A stretch of DNA of 59,538 nucleotides from Halothiobacillus sp. (GCA_011389965.1 JAABTF010000010.1:1-59538), one strand, 5' to 3'. Shown: positions 45,934 to 55,493, numbered from the stretch's first letter. The notes: generated by a model not told the origin, from the sequence alone. Numbers and translations: made by a program.

Positions 45934-46721
45934 CCCGCTTGCCGGTCACGGTGATGCGGGCCTTCGAAGAGGGTCCGGCCACCGAACGGCTGGAGCGCTT
46001 CGCCGCCACCTGGGCCGTGCCGGTGGTCGATTCGCTGGAGCAGGTGCCGCAGGATTCCTTCGCCCTAGGGTTGGACGCCGGTCGCATCGGCCTGTTTCCG
46101 CCGCGCGATCAGGCCAGTCTGGGGCATCTGCCACTGGTGATCGATTTCGCTGCCGACCGACGCTTCGCCCAACCGCTGGCCCGCAAGGATGCCCTGGCGA
46201 GGGCGACGGGCTGGAAGTCAGGCTTTCGTCCGCCGGTGATAGATCTGACCGCCGGCCTGGGGCGGGATGCCTGGGCGTTGGCCAGCGGCGGCTGCGAGGT
46301 AACCGCGGTGGAGCGCCACCCCGTGGTGCATCTCCTCCTGGCGGATGCGCTGGCACGCGCGGCGGCCGCCCCCGGCCTTGCCGAAGTGGCTGGGCGCATT
46401 CGCCTGGTCGATGGCGATGTCCTTTCCTCGACGCCGCCGGACCTGCCCACCTCGCCGGAGATGGTCTGGTATCTCGACCCGATGTTCCCCGAACGAAAGA
46501 AGTCCGCCCTGGTGAAAAAGCCCATGCGCGTCTTTCACCACCTGGTCGGTGAGGATGGGGATGCCGCGGCCCTGTTCGCCTGGGCCCGCCGCCAACCCGG
46601 GGCCCGCTGGGTGGTCAAGCGTCCGCCCGGTGCGCCGAGCATCGATGCCACCGTTCCCTCTGTCGAATATCGATCCGGTCGATTGCGTTTCGACGTCTAC
46701 CTGGCGCCGACAACCTCCTAG
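45924..46721 (+). CDS. rsmJ: 16S rRNA guanine-1516 N2-methyltransferase RsmJ
   Basis: Methylates G1516 of 16S rRNA using SAM. The product has the SAM region VIDLTAGLGRDAWALASGGCEVTAVERHPVV and the diagnostic YLDPMFPERKKSALVKKPMRVF. The GTG at 45924 gives 265 residues and overlaps argA by 10 bp; the ATG at 45954 gives 255 residues, nearer the E. coli length (250), and may be the true start. Confidence 0.93.
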   Translation: MALARLPVTVMRAFEEGPATERLERFAATWAVPVVDSLEQVPQDSFALGLDAGRIGLFPPRDQASLGHLPLVIDFAADRRFAQPLARKDALARATGWKSGFRPPVIDLTAGLGRDAWALASGGCEVTAVERHPVVHLLLADALARAAAAPGLAEVAGRIRLVDGDVLSSTPPDLPTSPEMVWYLDPMFPERKKSALVKKPMRVFHHLVGEDGDAAALFAWARRQPGARWVVKRPPGAPSIDATVPSVEYRSGRLRFDVYLAPTTS

Positions 46722-46778
46722 ACTTCGCTGATGAGCTATCTTCTTGGCGAATGTCCGCCACGAGGTCGTGAGGTTTGA

Positions 46779-47270
46779 ATGTGCGCTTTTCCCCGCCTTC
46801 TTCTGTGGGCGCCGCTTATCGCGGTGGCCATGACTGTGGCTAAGCCCTCGTTGGCCAGTGACTACTGGCAAGCCCTGCAATGGGAGCACCGTCCCCTGGT
46901 GTCGGTGATCGGGGCAGGTGATGACGGCGCCAACTGGGCTGCGGACCTGCAGGCCAATCGCTGCGCATTGGTCGAGCGACGCATTCACTGGCTCGAGATC
47001 CACCCGGACGGGAGCGTCTGGCGTCGGTTTGCCGGCGAGCCGGGCAGCCGGTTTGAATCCACCCGCCTGCCGTCGTCGGCGGCGGACACGGTGAGAGGCA
47101 AGGCCGAATGGGAACAGGATGTGACAAGCAGGTTGCTGCTGTTCGGTCTGGATGGCAGACGCAAGTATGCCGGGCAGCCGGCATCGCTGGACCAGATATG
47201 GGCGTTGATCGATCGCATGCCCATGCGCCGGGAAGAGCTGCGGCGCGACCCGGATGACTGCATCGACTGA
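46779..47270 (+). CDS. DUF4174-like secreted protein
   Basis: A 163-residue protein with a signal peptide (hydrophobic residues about 6-26, cleavage near LASDYWQ). The mature part has DVTSRLLLFGLDGRRKYAG and ends ALIDRMPMRREELRRD, the pattern of DUF4174 proteins, which have a thioredoxin-like outline without a CxxC motif. The role is unknown; a periplasmic location is expected. It is 131 bp upstream of a DsrE-like gene that is also secreted. Confidence 0.75.
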   Translation: MCAFPRLLLWAPLIAVAMTVAKPSLASDYWQALQWEHRPLVSVIGAGDDGANWAADLQANRCALVERRIHWLEIHPDGSVWRRFAGEPGSRFESTRLPSSAADTVRGKAEWEQDVTSRLLLFGLDGRRKYAGQPASLDQIWALIDRMPMRREELRRDPDDCID

Positions 47271-47401
47271 CCCGGTCCGCCGGCTTTGATCGACGGCCGG
47301 TTTATTTGAACGGCCGCATGTTGACCGGCCGGCAGGGTTGCCGGAGGATTGAGTAGTCGGCTAACGATCGGCACCAACTCACCGGATAAAGAGCATCACC
47401 C

Positions 47402-47928
47402 ATGTCATCTTTCCTGCGTCATTGGATCACTCTGTTTGCCACGGTACTCACCCTCGTGACGGTCACCGGTTTTGCACCGCTTTCCGCCGCGGCCGCCGGG
47501 CAGCTCGACAATCGTGCCGCGCTCGGCGAGTTGGAGAACATCAAGGCCGTCTACGATGTGCGCAAGTCCCATCCGGCAGCGCTGGACACGTACATCAAGG
47601 CCATCGTCACCAATGTCGAGAACCTGAAGAAGGAGGGCGTGCAGGCCGATCTGGTGATGGTGTTCATCTCCCACTCGGTGAAGTTCATCCATACCGAGCC
47701 CAGCCTCGAGGATGAGGCCGATCACGGTGATGCCCTGGCGAGCATCGCGCGTAATGTCGTCAAGCTCCAAGAGATGGGGGGCGCATGGAGGCCTGCAATG
47801 GCGCCACGCGGGCATTCGGTGTCGACAACGACGCGTTGCTACCAGGCATCGAGCCGGTGCGCAGCGGATTTATCTCGCTGATGGGCTACCAGAACAACGG
47901 CTACGCCCTGATCCCGGTCTACGACTGA
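47402..47928 (+). pseudogene. Secreted DsrE-like protein gene with a frameshift
   Basis: The first frame has a signal peptide (cleavage near SAAAAGQL) and a DsrE-like domain: IKAIVTNVENLKKEGVQADLVMVF and VKLQEMG, then leaves the family and stops at 47881. From 47782 the next frame continues the domain: RMEACNGATRAFGVDNDALL, then PGIEPVRSGFISLMGYQNNG and a stop at 47928. One more G in the six-G run (47776-47781) restores a protein of about 175 residues. Periplasmic DsrE-like proteins with a single Cys (EACN) are common in sulfur oxidisers. Pseudogene, phase-variable tract or base-calling error remain possible. Confidence 0.72.
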
Positions 47929-49979
47929 TAGGGCTGAGCGTCTACCGGGGGCGCGGCCTGCAGCGTCTCGTCCGAGACGGCCTGCTCGCCCAGCCGGGTC
48001 GCGCCCCAGGTGCGATGCACCATGGCCACCACCCGGTCGAGCGCGTCCTGCGGCACGTCGGCCGGCTCACCGTACTCCAGCGGGTCGTAATGGAAGATGT
48101 ATAGCCGCGAGGCCATCTGCTCGAAGGGCAGGGACGACTCGCCGAAGCGCTCACCGCAGCCCGCGGTACTGACCTCTACGCCGTCCCCCCAGTTCTGGCC
48201 ACTGTCGTTGTTGGGGTTGTAGAAATACACCCGCATCTCGTCCTGCGGATCGAGATTGACCCGCAGAAGCGTGATGGCATGCCAGCCGATGAACCGCGCC
48301 GCGGTGTCGGTAACAGCGATGCCGGCCGGCTGCGGGTGGATAACCGGCTGGTTGCCGTTGTAGTAGGGGTGGTGGCTGGCGTAGAAATCCCGCAGGAAGC
48401 CCTCCAGCCCCGCGAGTTGGCCGGTGGCAACGTCGACGTTGATGCGAAAGCCTCGGCCGGCCCACCAGCCGTGGAATTCCGGGTTTACCCAGCGGTGCGG
48501 ATCGCCTTCTCGATCGATGCAGCGCCGGCCCATCTCGGCGTAGATGCGATCGAGGTGCGGCACGACCAGCAACGAGACGGCATCCAGGTCCAGCGGCAGC
48601 GTCGAGGCCACTCCGCCAAGCGATTCCTGCGAGGAAATCGGCTGCCCCTCGAAATGCATGATGATCTCGTCGTCCCGGGCCGCCCAGGCGACCATCTGCA
48701 GCAGATAGTCGGGGTCGTTGTAGGCCCACATCGACAGGGCTCGCGCCGACTGACAGGTCGGATTGTTGCCCTGCCCGACGCCCAGTGGCAGTCCCAGCAT
48801 GGACATCACGCCTTCGAGCAGCCAGGTGCGCGGTGGGATGTGTTCGCCGAAAGAGAGTGCTAGGCGTCGGCGGGACTCGGCCGACAGCGGCAGGTTGATC
48901 TGCCGCCACAGGGCCGGGGCCACGGGCGATTGATAGAGGATGGCGCGCTCCAGCATCAGGGCCAGTCCGTAGATACCCTGCGCGGTCTCCGGCGTGACCG
49001 CCTGCTCGATCAGGGCATGGACCAGGTCGCGGTAACAGAGCATGCAGTCCCGTCCGGTCGAGGATAGCCCCATGGACTCGGCGACCAGGTGATCGCCCTG
49101 GTCGAGCAGGAAACGCAGCAGCACGGCGTGATAGGGCGAGACCAGCCCGGTGTCATGCATCGCGCGGGCGAAGCCGGTGGCCTCGCTCTGCAGGGCGCCG
49201 GCATCCATGCTTTGCAGGCGTTCGCGGTAGATGTCCACCCCTGGGTCTTCACGGCAGGACTGGGTTGGGCCAAACAGGCTGGAGACCAAGCGGTCGGCGC
49301 CCTGACCGCTGGCGCCGAGGTCGATGTCGGGGTTGGCTTGGCAGAGGGCGATCTGCGTGATCATCTGTCGCACTGGACCGATCTGGATCGGGCGCTGCTT
49401 CAGGATGCGCCAGATCTCGTCGATCAGCTGGTCGATGATGTGTTCGTAGCCGATGCGCGCGGCCAGGTGCTGGAGCAGGGCGCGTGCGAACGGGGCCATC
49501 CGGCCCTGGGATTCGCGCTCGGCCTCCGTCGGCGCCATGAACAGCCGTTCCAGGTTGATGGCCAGCACCTGGGTGAGATAGTGCTGGGCATTCTCCGCCG
49601 ATATCCGGTCATGGAGATAGTCCCCCTGTGCCACTGCCAGCAGGCGCAGTTCGCTCAGGGCCTCGATCACCACCGTGTCGGGATCGGCGCTGCTCAAGGC
49701 ATGCGCTGACAGGGAGGCGATCAGGGTTTCCGGCGCATCCCAGTCGGATCCCAGAAAGACGCCCGCCGTATCGATCGCCTCGGCCCGGGCCTCGATCGCG
49801 GCGCAGCCGCCTTCCTCGAGCAACACGCCGCGGGCCGCGTCCAGTACGCGGCGCAGATGAGCCGGCTTGGAGGAATCCGGGGCGGCGTCCAGCGCGGCCA
49901 CCGCTTCGTCCAGGCGCGGCAGCAGACTGGCGAGCGGGTTTTGCTCCGCCGGATCGCCGTCGTGGACATCATTGATCAC
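47919..49979 (-). CDS. Large unknown protein with a possible Cys-His-Asn (papain-like) triad
   Basis: A 686-residue soluble protein that I do not recognise. The N-terminal two thirds are helical repeats without known motifs. The C-terminal part has GNNPTCQSARALSMW (Cys409), FIGWHAITLLRVN (His567) and VYFYNPNNDSGQNWG (Asn588), an order and local chemistry resembling transglutaminase/papain-fold peptidases. A stretch of prolines and histidines (NGNQPVIHPQPAG) precedes the His. The tail overlaps the convergent DsrE-like gene by 10 bp. The protease or transferase role is inference from motif order only. Confidence 0.7.
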   Translation of the reverse strand: MINDVHDGDPAEQNPLASLLPRLDEAVAALDAAPDSSKPAHLRRVLDAARGVLLEEGGCAAIEARAEAIDTAGVFLGSDWDAPETLIASLSAHALSSADPDTVVIEALSELRLLAVAQGDYLHDRISAENAQHYLTQVLAINLERLFMAPTEAERESQGRMAPFARALLQHLAARIGYEHIIDQLIDEIWRILKQRPIQIGPVRQMITQIALCQANPDIDLGASGQGADRLVSSLFGPTQSCREDPGVDIYRERLQSMDAGALQSEATGFARAMHDTGLVSPYHAVLLRFLLDQGDHLVAESMGLSSTGRDCMLCYRDLVHALIEQAVTPETAQGIYGLALMLERAILYQSPVAPALWRQINLPLSAESRRRLALSFGEHIPPRTWLLEGVMSMLGLPLGVGQGNNPTCQSARALSMWAYNDPDYLLQMVAWAARDDEIIMHFEGQPISSQESLGGVASTLPLDLDAVSLLVVPHLDRIYAEMGRRCIDREGDPHRWVNPEFHGWWAGRGFRINVDVATGQLAGLEGFLRDFYASHHPYYNGNQPVIHPQPAGIAVTDTAARFIGWHAITLLRVNLDPQDEMRVYFYNPNNDSGQNWGDGVEVSTAGCGERFGESSLPFEQMASRLYIFHYDPLEYGEPADVPQDALDRVVAMVHRTWGATRLGEQAVSDETLQAAPPVDAQPYQS

Positions 49980-50033
49980 AGGCGAACCTCATGCCGGGGG
50001 GATGGCGCAGGATTATACATAAAAGTCGAGTTC

Positions 50034-50265
50034 TTACTGTCGCTTGGGGAGGTTGCACAGGGTGTAGGGGGCGTTGCCGAAGAAGCGGATGAGGCCCGGC
50101 CGCGTGCCGAAGCCTCTGCGCTGGGTCACGGTTTCCTCCGTGGTCTTGGGGTCGAGGGCGAGGTTCATGTCCTGAGAGGCATTGAAGCCGAGGGCGCGGT
50201 ATTTTTTGTAACTCCGGGTTGGCCGGCACGTAGGGGATGTCATGATTTTTCGCAATACTCCTCGT
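50034..50265 (-). pseudogene. Remnant of an unknown gene
   Basis: Reading leftward, one frame gives SIAKNHDIPYVPANPELQK and the next continues KYRALGFNASQDMNLALDPK, TTEETVTQRRGFGTRPGLIR and FFGNAPYTLCNLPKRQ before a TAA at 50034. One more base in the A6 run (T6 on plus, within 50200-50210) would join them. The upstream part has no start codon with a ribosome site, so this is probably the C-terminal end of a broken gene. The rest of the 49980-50595 gap shows nothing else I can support. Confidence 0.5.
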
Positions 50266-50595
50266 CCCAGCCTCGGAGCGAGCGCCACGCAGCGCCAATC
50301 GAAGGTTTCGGCGGCCTCCCCGGCATGGAGACTTCACCCGGGCAGAGCGACATCACCCTCCGCGGGATTTTTCTGCATTACGGGTTATCTTATTCTCGAT
50401 GTAGGAATTGACGCGAAAAGCTCGGTGTGCCGCGGACGACCCCATTTGGGATTTGGAGAAGAGCATAATCTTTAATTATTGAGCGCAGACGAGCCGGCGC
50501 ATGGTGTGTTTGGGCCGGGCGGAGCGATGTGAAGACGATCGCATTGGATAGCAGCGTGCACCGGGAACGGGGTTGGGCACAGGAGAGACAAGGAA

Positions 50596-51546
50596 ATGCA
50601 GGCGAAACGACCGGTAATCGGGTTGGCACTGGGAAGCGGCGCGGCACGCGGCTGGGCGCATATCGGCGTCATACGGGCGCTGGAAGACGCCGGTATCCGC
50701 CCGCAAATGGTGACGGGGTGCTCCATCGGCACGATGGTGGCCGCCGCTTACGCCAGCGAATCACTCGACGAATTCGAGGAATGGGTGCGTGGCATCACTT
50801 CCTGGCACGTGATGCAGTTGCTGGACGTCCGTTTCAGTGGCGGTCTGATCGAGGGTGACAGCCTGATGCACTCCCTGGCCAAGCTGATGCGCGAAAAGGA
50901 CATCGAGGACCTGTCGATGCCGTTCGCCGCCGTGGCCACCGACCTGGAGGCCGGTCGCGAGGTCTGGGTACGCAAGGGCAAACTTCTGGACGCGGTACGG
51001 GCATCGATTGCCGTGCCCGGGTTGATGGCGCCGGTGCGGCAGGACGGTCGCTGGCTGGTCGACGGTGGTTTGACGGACCCGGTGCCCATCTCGTTGTGCC
51101 GGGCGCTGGGGGCCGACGTGGTGATCGCGGTCAATCTCAATAGCGACCTAATCGGCCGTCATCTGCGCAGCATCAAAGGCGCTGCGCGTCACGACACCGA
51201 CGGCGAGAACGCCTTGCGCCAATGGTTCGGCAGCATCGACGAGCGTCTTCTCAATGGCCGTATCGGCAAGTGGCTGGGCGGGCAAGAGGAAGAGGAGGCG
51301 CCCGGAATGATGGACGTCATGGCGGGTTCCCTGGACATCATGCAGGACCGGATTACCCGCAGCCGCATGGCGGGTGACCCGCCGGAGGTGCTGATTTCGC
51401 CGCGATTGTCCCGGATTGGCCTGCTCGAGTTCGAGCGGGCCGAAGAAAGCATCAAGGCAGGCTACGAGGCTGCGCGCAAGGCGATCGAGGATTCGGAGAT
51501 TCTGCCCAAGTCGGACTTGAACGATGACGAGGCCGACCGCCGCTGA
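50596..51546 (+). CDS. Patatin-like phospholipase (RssA type)
   Basis: A 316-residue cytosolic acyl hydrolase. It has the oxyanion-hole region LALGSGAARGWAHIGV, the nucleophile elbow GCSIGT (GxSxG), and the catalytic Asp in VDGGLTDPVPISL, giving the Ser-Asp dyad of patatins. The C-terminal third is a helical extension with several acidic repeats. ATG at 50596 has AAGGA directly upstream. Substrate unknown. Confidence 0.92.
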   Translation: MQAKRPVIGLALGSGAARGWAHIGVIRALEDAGIRPQMVTGCSIGTMVAAAYASESLDEFEEWVRGITSWHVMQLLDVRFSGGLIEGDSLMHSLAKLMREKDIEDLSMPFAAVATDLEAGREVWVRKGKLLDAVRASIAVPGLMAPVRQDGRWLVDGGLTDPVPISLCRALGADVVIAVNLNSDLIGRHLRSIKGAARHDTDGENALRQWFGSIDERLLNGRIGKWLGGQEEEEAPGMMDVMAGSLDIMQDRITRSRMAGDPPEVLISPRLSRIGLLEFERAEESIKAGYEAARKAIEDSEILPKSDLNDDEADRR

Positions 51547-51581
51547 AAACGCGCGCGCAAGCGCCAGCGGCCAGCGCGGTG

Positions 51582-52133
51582 TTACCAGACCAGGTCGTCC
51601 GGCACCCCGAAGGCCTGGTAGGCGGGATCTCGAATTTCTCCGCCATCGGGCAGAGCGAGCAGGTAGGCGGAATCGCGCTGGGCAATCTTTTCCGCCGTTT
51701 GCGCGGAAATGACGTAATAACGCTTTTCCCAGATGGCCAGGCGCAGCTTGCGGGAGGCGAGCCCCCGACGTAGCCGGGCATTGACCGGCACGCTGAGCAC
51801 CACCCCGCGGTCGATGAAGTGATAGGGCTCGCCGTCGCGCGGCAGTTTCTCGGCGTGATCGAGGATCAATTGCCGGATCTGGCCCTGCCGGGCCCGCCGG
51901 TCTTCGGCCTCGCGCTGACGGGCACCGGCCTCGCGGTTGCGCTCCTGCTCACGTGCCAGTTTCTCGGCGGCCGCCTTCTTGGCCGCCTCGATCTCCGCCG
52001 GTGGCTTGGTGTTGGCGTCCTTGTCGTGGCGGTTGACGCGTCCCCAAGCGGACTTCTTTTTCTTGGGGGCCTTGCCCCCCTTCTTCGCCAGACCCGCCTG
52101 GAGGAGTTGATCCTGTAGGGATGCCTTGCTCAT
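51582..52133 (-). CDS. DUF2058 family protein (YaiL-like)
   Basis: A 183-residue protein: an N-terminal SKASLQDQLLQAGLAKKGGK, a lysine-rich and then Glu/Arg-rich coiled-coil part, and a C-terminal globular part with PYHFIDRGVVLSVPVN and KRYYVISAQTAEKIAQRD. This layout and these motifs are those of YaiL/DUF2058, described as nucleoprotein/polynucleotide-associated. The start at 52133 is the family start. It is convergent with the patatin gene. Confidence 0.9.
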   Translation of the reverse strand: MSKASLQDQLLQAGLAKKGGKAPKKKKSAWGRVNRHDKDANTKPPAEIEAAKKAAAEKLAREQERNREAGARQREAEDRRARQGQIRQLILDHAEKLPRDGEPYHFIDRGVVLSVPVNARLRRGLASRKLRLAIWEKRYYVISAQTAEKIAQRDSAYLLALPDGGEIRDPAYQAFGVPDDLVW

Positions 52134-52516
52134 GAAAGTGCCATCTGTCGTGTTTCGCAAAAGCGTAGTTTAACAGTCATCAGGTCAAGGCAGCGCAGAA
52201 CGAACCGGCGGCATGTCCGCGCAACCAACGCGGCCCGGATGGCAGGTTGGGCAAGATGCCGGGGCAATCACTCGGGCGATTACCGGGAAACGGCCCGGAC
52301 GCGCCATAGGCGCGAATTCTGCCCGCCGATGGAGCAAAGGTGTTATGCTGCGCGCCTTCGGTCTGACCAGTCCTGTCCGAATCTCCATCTCGACAGTTCG
52401 CCTTTTTTATCGTGGCGGGCTGCTCTCATCTGCGTTTTCCTTGCTGACTGGCGTTCGATTTTGCCCTTGTGCGAAATGTGTGACGGAAAACGCCACTCCA
52501 AGGAAAATCATCGATT
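52134..52516. other. Intergenic region upstream of the DEAD-box helicase gene
   Basis: A 383-bp divergent gap between DUF2058 and the helicase. A small hairpin CGCGCC-ATA-GGCGCG lies at 52300-52314, followed by a weak -10-like TTATGCT. The last 150 bp are relatively T-rich and could be a long 5' leader, as is common for helicases induced by cold, but I see no conserved element. No gene is supported. Confidence 0.4.
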
Positions 52517-53863
52517 ATGTTGTTTTCAGAACTGGGCCTTCGCCCGGAACTCCAGCGCGCCATTGAAGAGCGCGGCTACACCGAACCTACCCCCATCCAG
52601 GCGCAGGCCATCCCGGCGGTTCTTTCCGGCGGCGACCTGCTGGCCGCTGCCCAGACCGGCACCGGCAAGACCGCCGGCTTTACCCTCCCGCTGCTCGAGC
52701 GCCTGATGGCGACGCATCCGGAAGGTGGCCAGAAGGGCGGCAAGCGTCCCATCCGGGCGCTGATCCTTACCCCGACGCGTGAACTGGCGGCCCAGGTGGA
52801 GCAGAGCGTGCTCGACTACGGTCACCACCTGCCGCTGAAATCCATGGTGATGTTCGGCGGGGTGGGCATCAACCCGCAGATCGACAAGCTCAAGAAAGGC
52901 GTCGACATCCTGGTGGCCACCCCGGGCCGCCTGCTGGATCACCAGAATCAGGGCAACCTCGACCTCTCCCAGGTCGAGATCCTGGTACTGGACGAAGCCG
53001 ACCGTATGCTGGACATGGGCTTCATCCACGACATCAAGAAGATCCTCAAGATCGTGCCGGCCAAGCGCCAGAACCTGCTGTTCTCGGCCACCTTCTCCGA
53101 CGAGATTCGTACCCTGGCCGGCAAGCTGCTCGACAAGCCGGCGGAGATCTCCGTCACGCCGCGCAACACCACGGTCGAGGCGGTGAGCCAGTCGGTCTAC
53201 CAGGTCGACCGCGACAAGAAGCGCGAGCTGCTTGCCGAACTGATGATCGACCAGGACTGGCAGCAGGTGCTCGTGTTCACCCGTACCAAGCACGGCGCCA
53301 ACCGCCTGGCCGAGTACCTGTCCAAGCGCGACATCCCGGCGATGGCAATCCACGGCAACAAGAGCCAGACGGCACGGACCCGCGCCCTGGAGTCGTTCAA
53401 GAACGGCACCATCCGCGTCCTGGTCGCCACGGACATTGCCGCACGGGGCATCGACATCGCCCACCTGCCATACGTGGTCAACTTCGAGTTGCCCAACGTC
53501 GCCGAGGACTACGTCCACCGTATCGGCCGTACCGGTCGTGCGGGTGAGTCCGGCGAGGCCATCTCGCTGGTCTGCGTCGACGAGCACAAACTGCTGGCCG
53601 ACATCGAGCGCCTGACCAAGCAGAAGCTCACGCGCCACGTTGTGCCCGGCTTTGAGCCTGACCCGAATGCCAAGCCCGAGCCGATCCCCAACGGCCGTAA
53701 CAACGCCGGCGGTGGTCGCCGTGGTGGCGGTGGTCGTCCCGGTGGCGGCGCTCCGCGTGGCGGTCGTGGTGGACCCGGCGGCGGCCAGGGGCGTGGTGGC
53801 CCAGGTGGCAGTCGCGGTAACGCGGGTCGCCGCGGCGGGGGTGGTCGTAGCGGTAACCGCTAA
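52517..53863 (+). CDS. rhlE: DEAD-box RNA helicase, RhlE type
   Basis: A 448-residue ATP-dependent RNA helicase. It shows the Q motif ([13 protein letters not shown]), Walker [22 protein letters not shown], Walker [17 protein letters not shown] in LFSATF, and the C-terminal [13 protein letters not shown]. The tail after residue 400 is a Gly/Arg-rich RGG repeat region for RNA binding. Highest resemblance is to RhlE. Two hairpins at 53879-53934 end the transcript. Confidence 0.92.
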   Translation: MLFSELGLRPELQRAIEERGYTEPTPIQAQAIPAVLSGGDLLAAAQTGTGKTAGFTLPLLERLMATHPEGGQKGGKRPIRALILTPTRELAAQVEQSVLDYGHHLPLKSMVMFGGVGINPQIDKLKKGVDILVATPGRLLDHQNQGNLDLSQVEILVLDEADRMLDMGFIHDIKKILKIVPAKRQNLLFSATFSDEIRTLAGKLLDKPAEISVTPRNTTVEAVSQSVYQVDRDKKRELLAELMIDQDWQQVLVFTRTKHGANRLAEYLSKRDIPAMAIHGNKSQTARTRALESFKNGTIRVLVATDIAARGIDIAHLPYVVNFELPNVAEDYVHRIGRTGRAGESGEAISLVCVDEHKLLADIERLTKQKLTRHVVPGFEPDPNAKPEPIPNGRNNAGGGRRGGGGRPGGGAPRGGRGGPGGGQGRGGPGGSRGNAGRRGGGGRSGNR

Positions 53864-53878
53864 GCTAACCCGCTTGAT

Positions 53879-53934
53879 CCTCGGCCGCGGCCGAGGATCT
53901 GCAATTGAAACGCCCGGCTAATCAGCCGGGCGTT
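53879..53934 (+). terminator. Tandem hairpins after rhlE
   Basis: A perfect 18-nt palindrome (53879-53896) and an 11-bp stem AACGCCCGGCT/AGCCGGGCGTT (53909-53934) with a four-base loop. The second hairpin resembles in sequence those at 55494 and 57030. From 53935 to 54207 I find no supported gene, only short frames without ribosome sites. Confidence 0.75.
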
Positions 53935-54207
53935 CTTCGTTGGAGTCCGCAATGTCTCGACGGGATGTGTAGTCTCTTATCAGATAACAATAAAAGTCGT
54001 TGGTGTTGCTGGCCGCAACCGTTATTTTCGGCAAGTACATGGATGCACGTATCGCAAGCTGCGCGGCTGGCTTTGATGTCGTCCGCATTGGGGTGTTTGA
54101 GTCGGGCAAGGCAGAGCCTTGTTGCTTATACGGTCGACTCAGATCAGCCCTTAGGCGTCTGATGGCGAATATAAACGGGACACTCGAGGCGTAGTCGGGA
54201 GCATTTT

Positions 54208-54729
54208 ATGAGCGAGCCAATTCATGGTAAGGCCTCGTTGTTCCCCACGGAAAGCCATCTGGTGGCCCGGGTCCTTAAGGGAACTCGGTGTCTCGCCATG
54301 GGTGCAGCCCTCGGGAGTGCACATCTTCCCACCATCGTCTCTGCCGAAAACTCATGCCCCGGCATTCACGTGAATATCCTGAAAATCGCACACAGCACCG
54401 GCAAGGTGGCGTGCGCGCTCTTCGAATCGCCAGAAGGCTTTCCGAGAGAGTTTCTGCAATCGGCAACCAATATCGCAATGTTGGAAATCCGAGAGACAGA
54501 GGCGCGTTGCCACTTTCTGGATATTCCGCCGGGAACATATGCATTGGCCGTCATTCACGATGAAAATCTGGATGGCGAGCTCGCCACCAACTGGCTGGGG
54601 GTCCCCGAGGAAGGTTATGGCTTTTCCAACAAAGCAAAGGTTTCCTTGGCGGGAGCGCCTTCTTTCAAGGAGGCCAGCTTTGCCTATGAGGGGCAAGACC
54701 TGGAGATGACGATCAGGTTGCATTACTGA
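54208..54729 (+). CDS. DUF2141 family secreted protein
   Basis: A 173-residue protein whose C-terminal 120 residues have the DUF2141 pattern: GKVACALFESPEGFPREF, CHFLDIPPGTYALAVIHDEN, then DGELATNWLGVPEEGYGFS and SFKEASFAYEG. DUF2141 proteins are small secreted beta-sandwich proteins of unknown role. The first 50 residues contain a weak, unusually placed signal-like stretch; an internal ATG near 54298 would shorten this, so the start is uncertain. GC is visibly lower than in neighbours. Confidence 0.82.
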   Translation: MSEPIHGKASLFPTESHLVARVLKGTRCLAMGAALGSAHLPTIVSAENSCPGIHVNILKIAHSTGKVACALFESPEGFPREFLQSATNIAMLEIRETEARCHFLDIPPGTYALAVIHDENLDGELATNWLGVPEEGYGFSNKAKVSLAGAPSFKEASFAYEGQDLEMTIRLHY

Positions 54730-54818
54730 ACGAGATTTAAGCGATCAGCCATCCCGAACCTTGGCGCCCGGACTCGGATCTGGTCCACGGCTTTGCGGTC
54801 GGTTGACCTTTGGGACCT

Positions 54819-55238
54819 TCAGTGTCGCAAAGGCAGGGGCTGAACCTTGGCCTTGCCGCCTCGGCGGCTTTCCCTTTCGCGTTGGTCGAGGTGGTGGATC
54901 GCCTCGAAGAAGTCAGCCTGCAAGTGCTTGATGGTATCGAAACCGCGTGGCCGATAGATCTCGACGGTGTAGGGCACAGTCTCGGTGAGTGCGTTGCGCG
55001 CCTGAGGTCGGAAATGTCGCCAGGCCAACTCGATGCGCCGGTCGCCATAACCGTCGATGAATATGACTTCTTCCCGGTCCATCACCGCCAGGTACTGGAT
55101 GCGCCGCAGGGGGAGGAACAGGTAGTCGCGCTCGGCATGGACGAGCAGCAGGTGACTCTTGTTGTAGAGCGCGGCGTCAAGCAGTCGTGGTTCTCGACCA
55201 ACGACCGGCCCCCTGTCGAAGGACTCTTTGGTCTCCAT
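54819..55238 (-). CDS. Hypothetical protein
   Basis: A 139-residue protein that I do not recognise, beginning METKESFDRGPVVGREPRLL. It includes DYLFLPLRRIQYLAVMDREE, VIFIDGYGDRRIELAWRHFR and HLQADFFEAIHHLDQRERES, and ends in a basic tail. The start at 55238 has GGAGG 7 nt upstream, which makes it a real gene in my judgement; a longer frame to 55547 lacks this. It could be a small beta-rich regulatory domain. The 255 bp upstream to 55493 hold no supported gene. Confidence 0.65.
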   Translation of the reverse strand: METKESFDRGPVVGREPRLLDAALYNKSHLLLVHAERDYLFLPLRRIQYLAVMDREEVIFIDGYGDRRIELAWRHFRPQARNALTETVPYTVEIYRPRGFDTIKHLQADFFEAIHHLDQRERESRRGGKAKVQPLPLRH

Positions 55239-55493
55239 AAAAGCCTCCGGGCCAGCGGCCGGGCGAGCCCCGGCGCGGGTGAGCGAAAGGGGCAGGGTGG
55301 CGGCCGAGCCGATCTGCCGGTTCGGCGCGCTCTGGGCTTGCGGAACGAGTTCATCACCCCGCCCGACCATCCGGTCAAGAAAGTGTAGATCGTCCGCTGT
55401 ACGATGTTTCCCAGTAGTGGGACGAGTGCGGGCGAGGGCGGGGTATAAAAGGGGGACAAATGACGATGACGGAAACCTTGGCTGTCTAAGCAA

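Noticed and set aside
53905-54194. Two short plus-strand frames after rhlE
   Set aside because: One starts within the terminator hairpin, neither has a ribosome site, and the sequence has no coding pattern.
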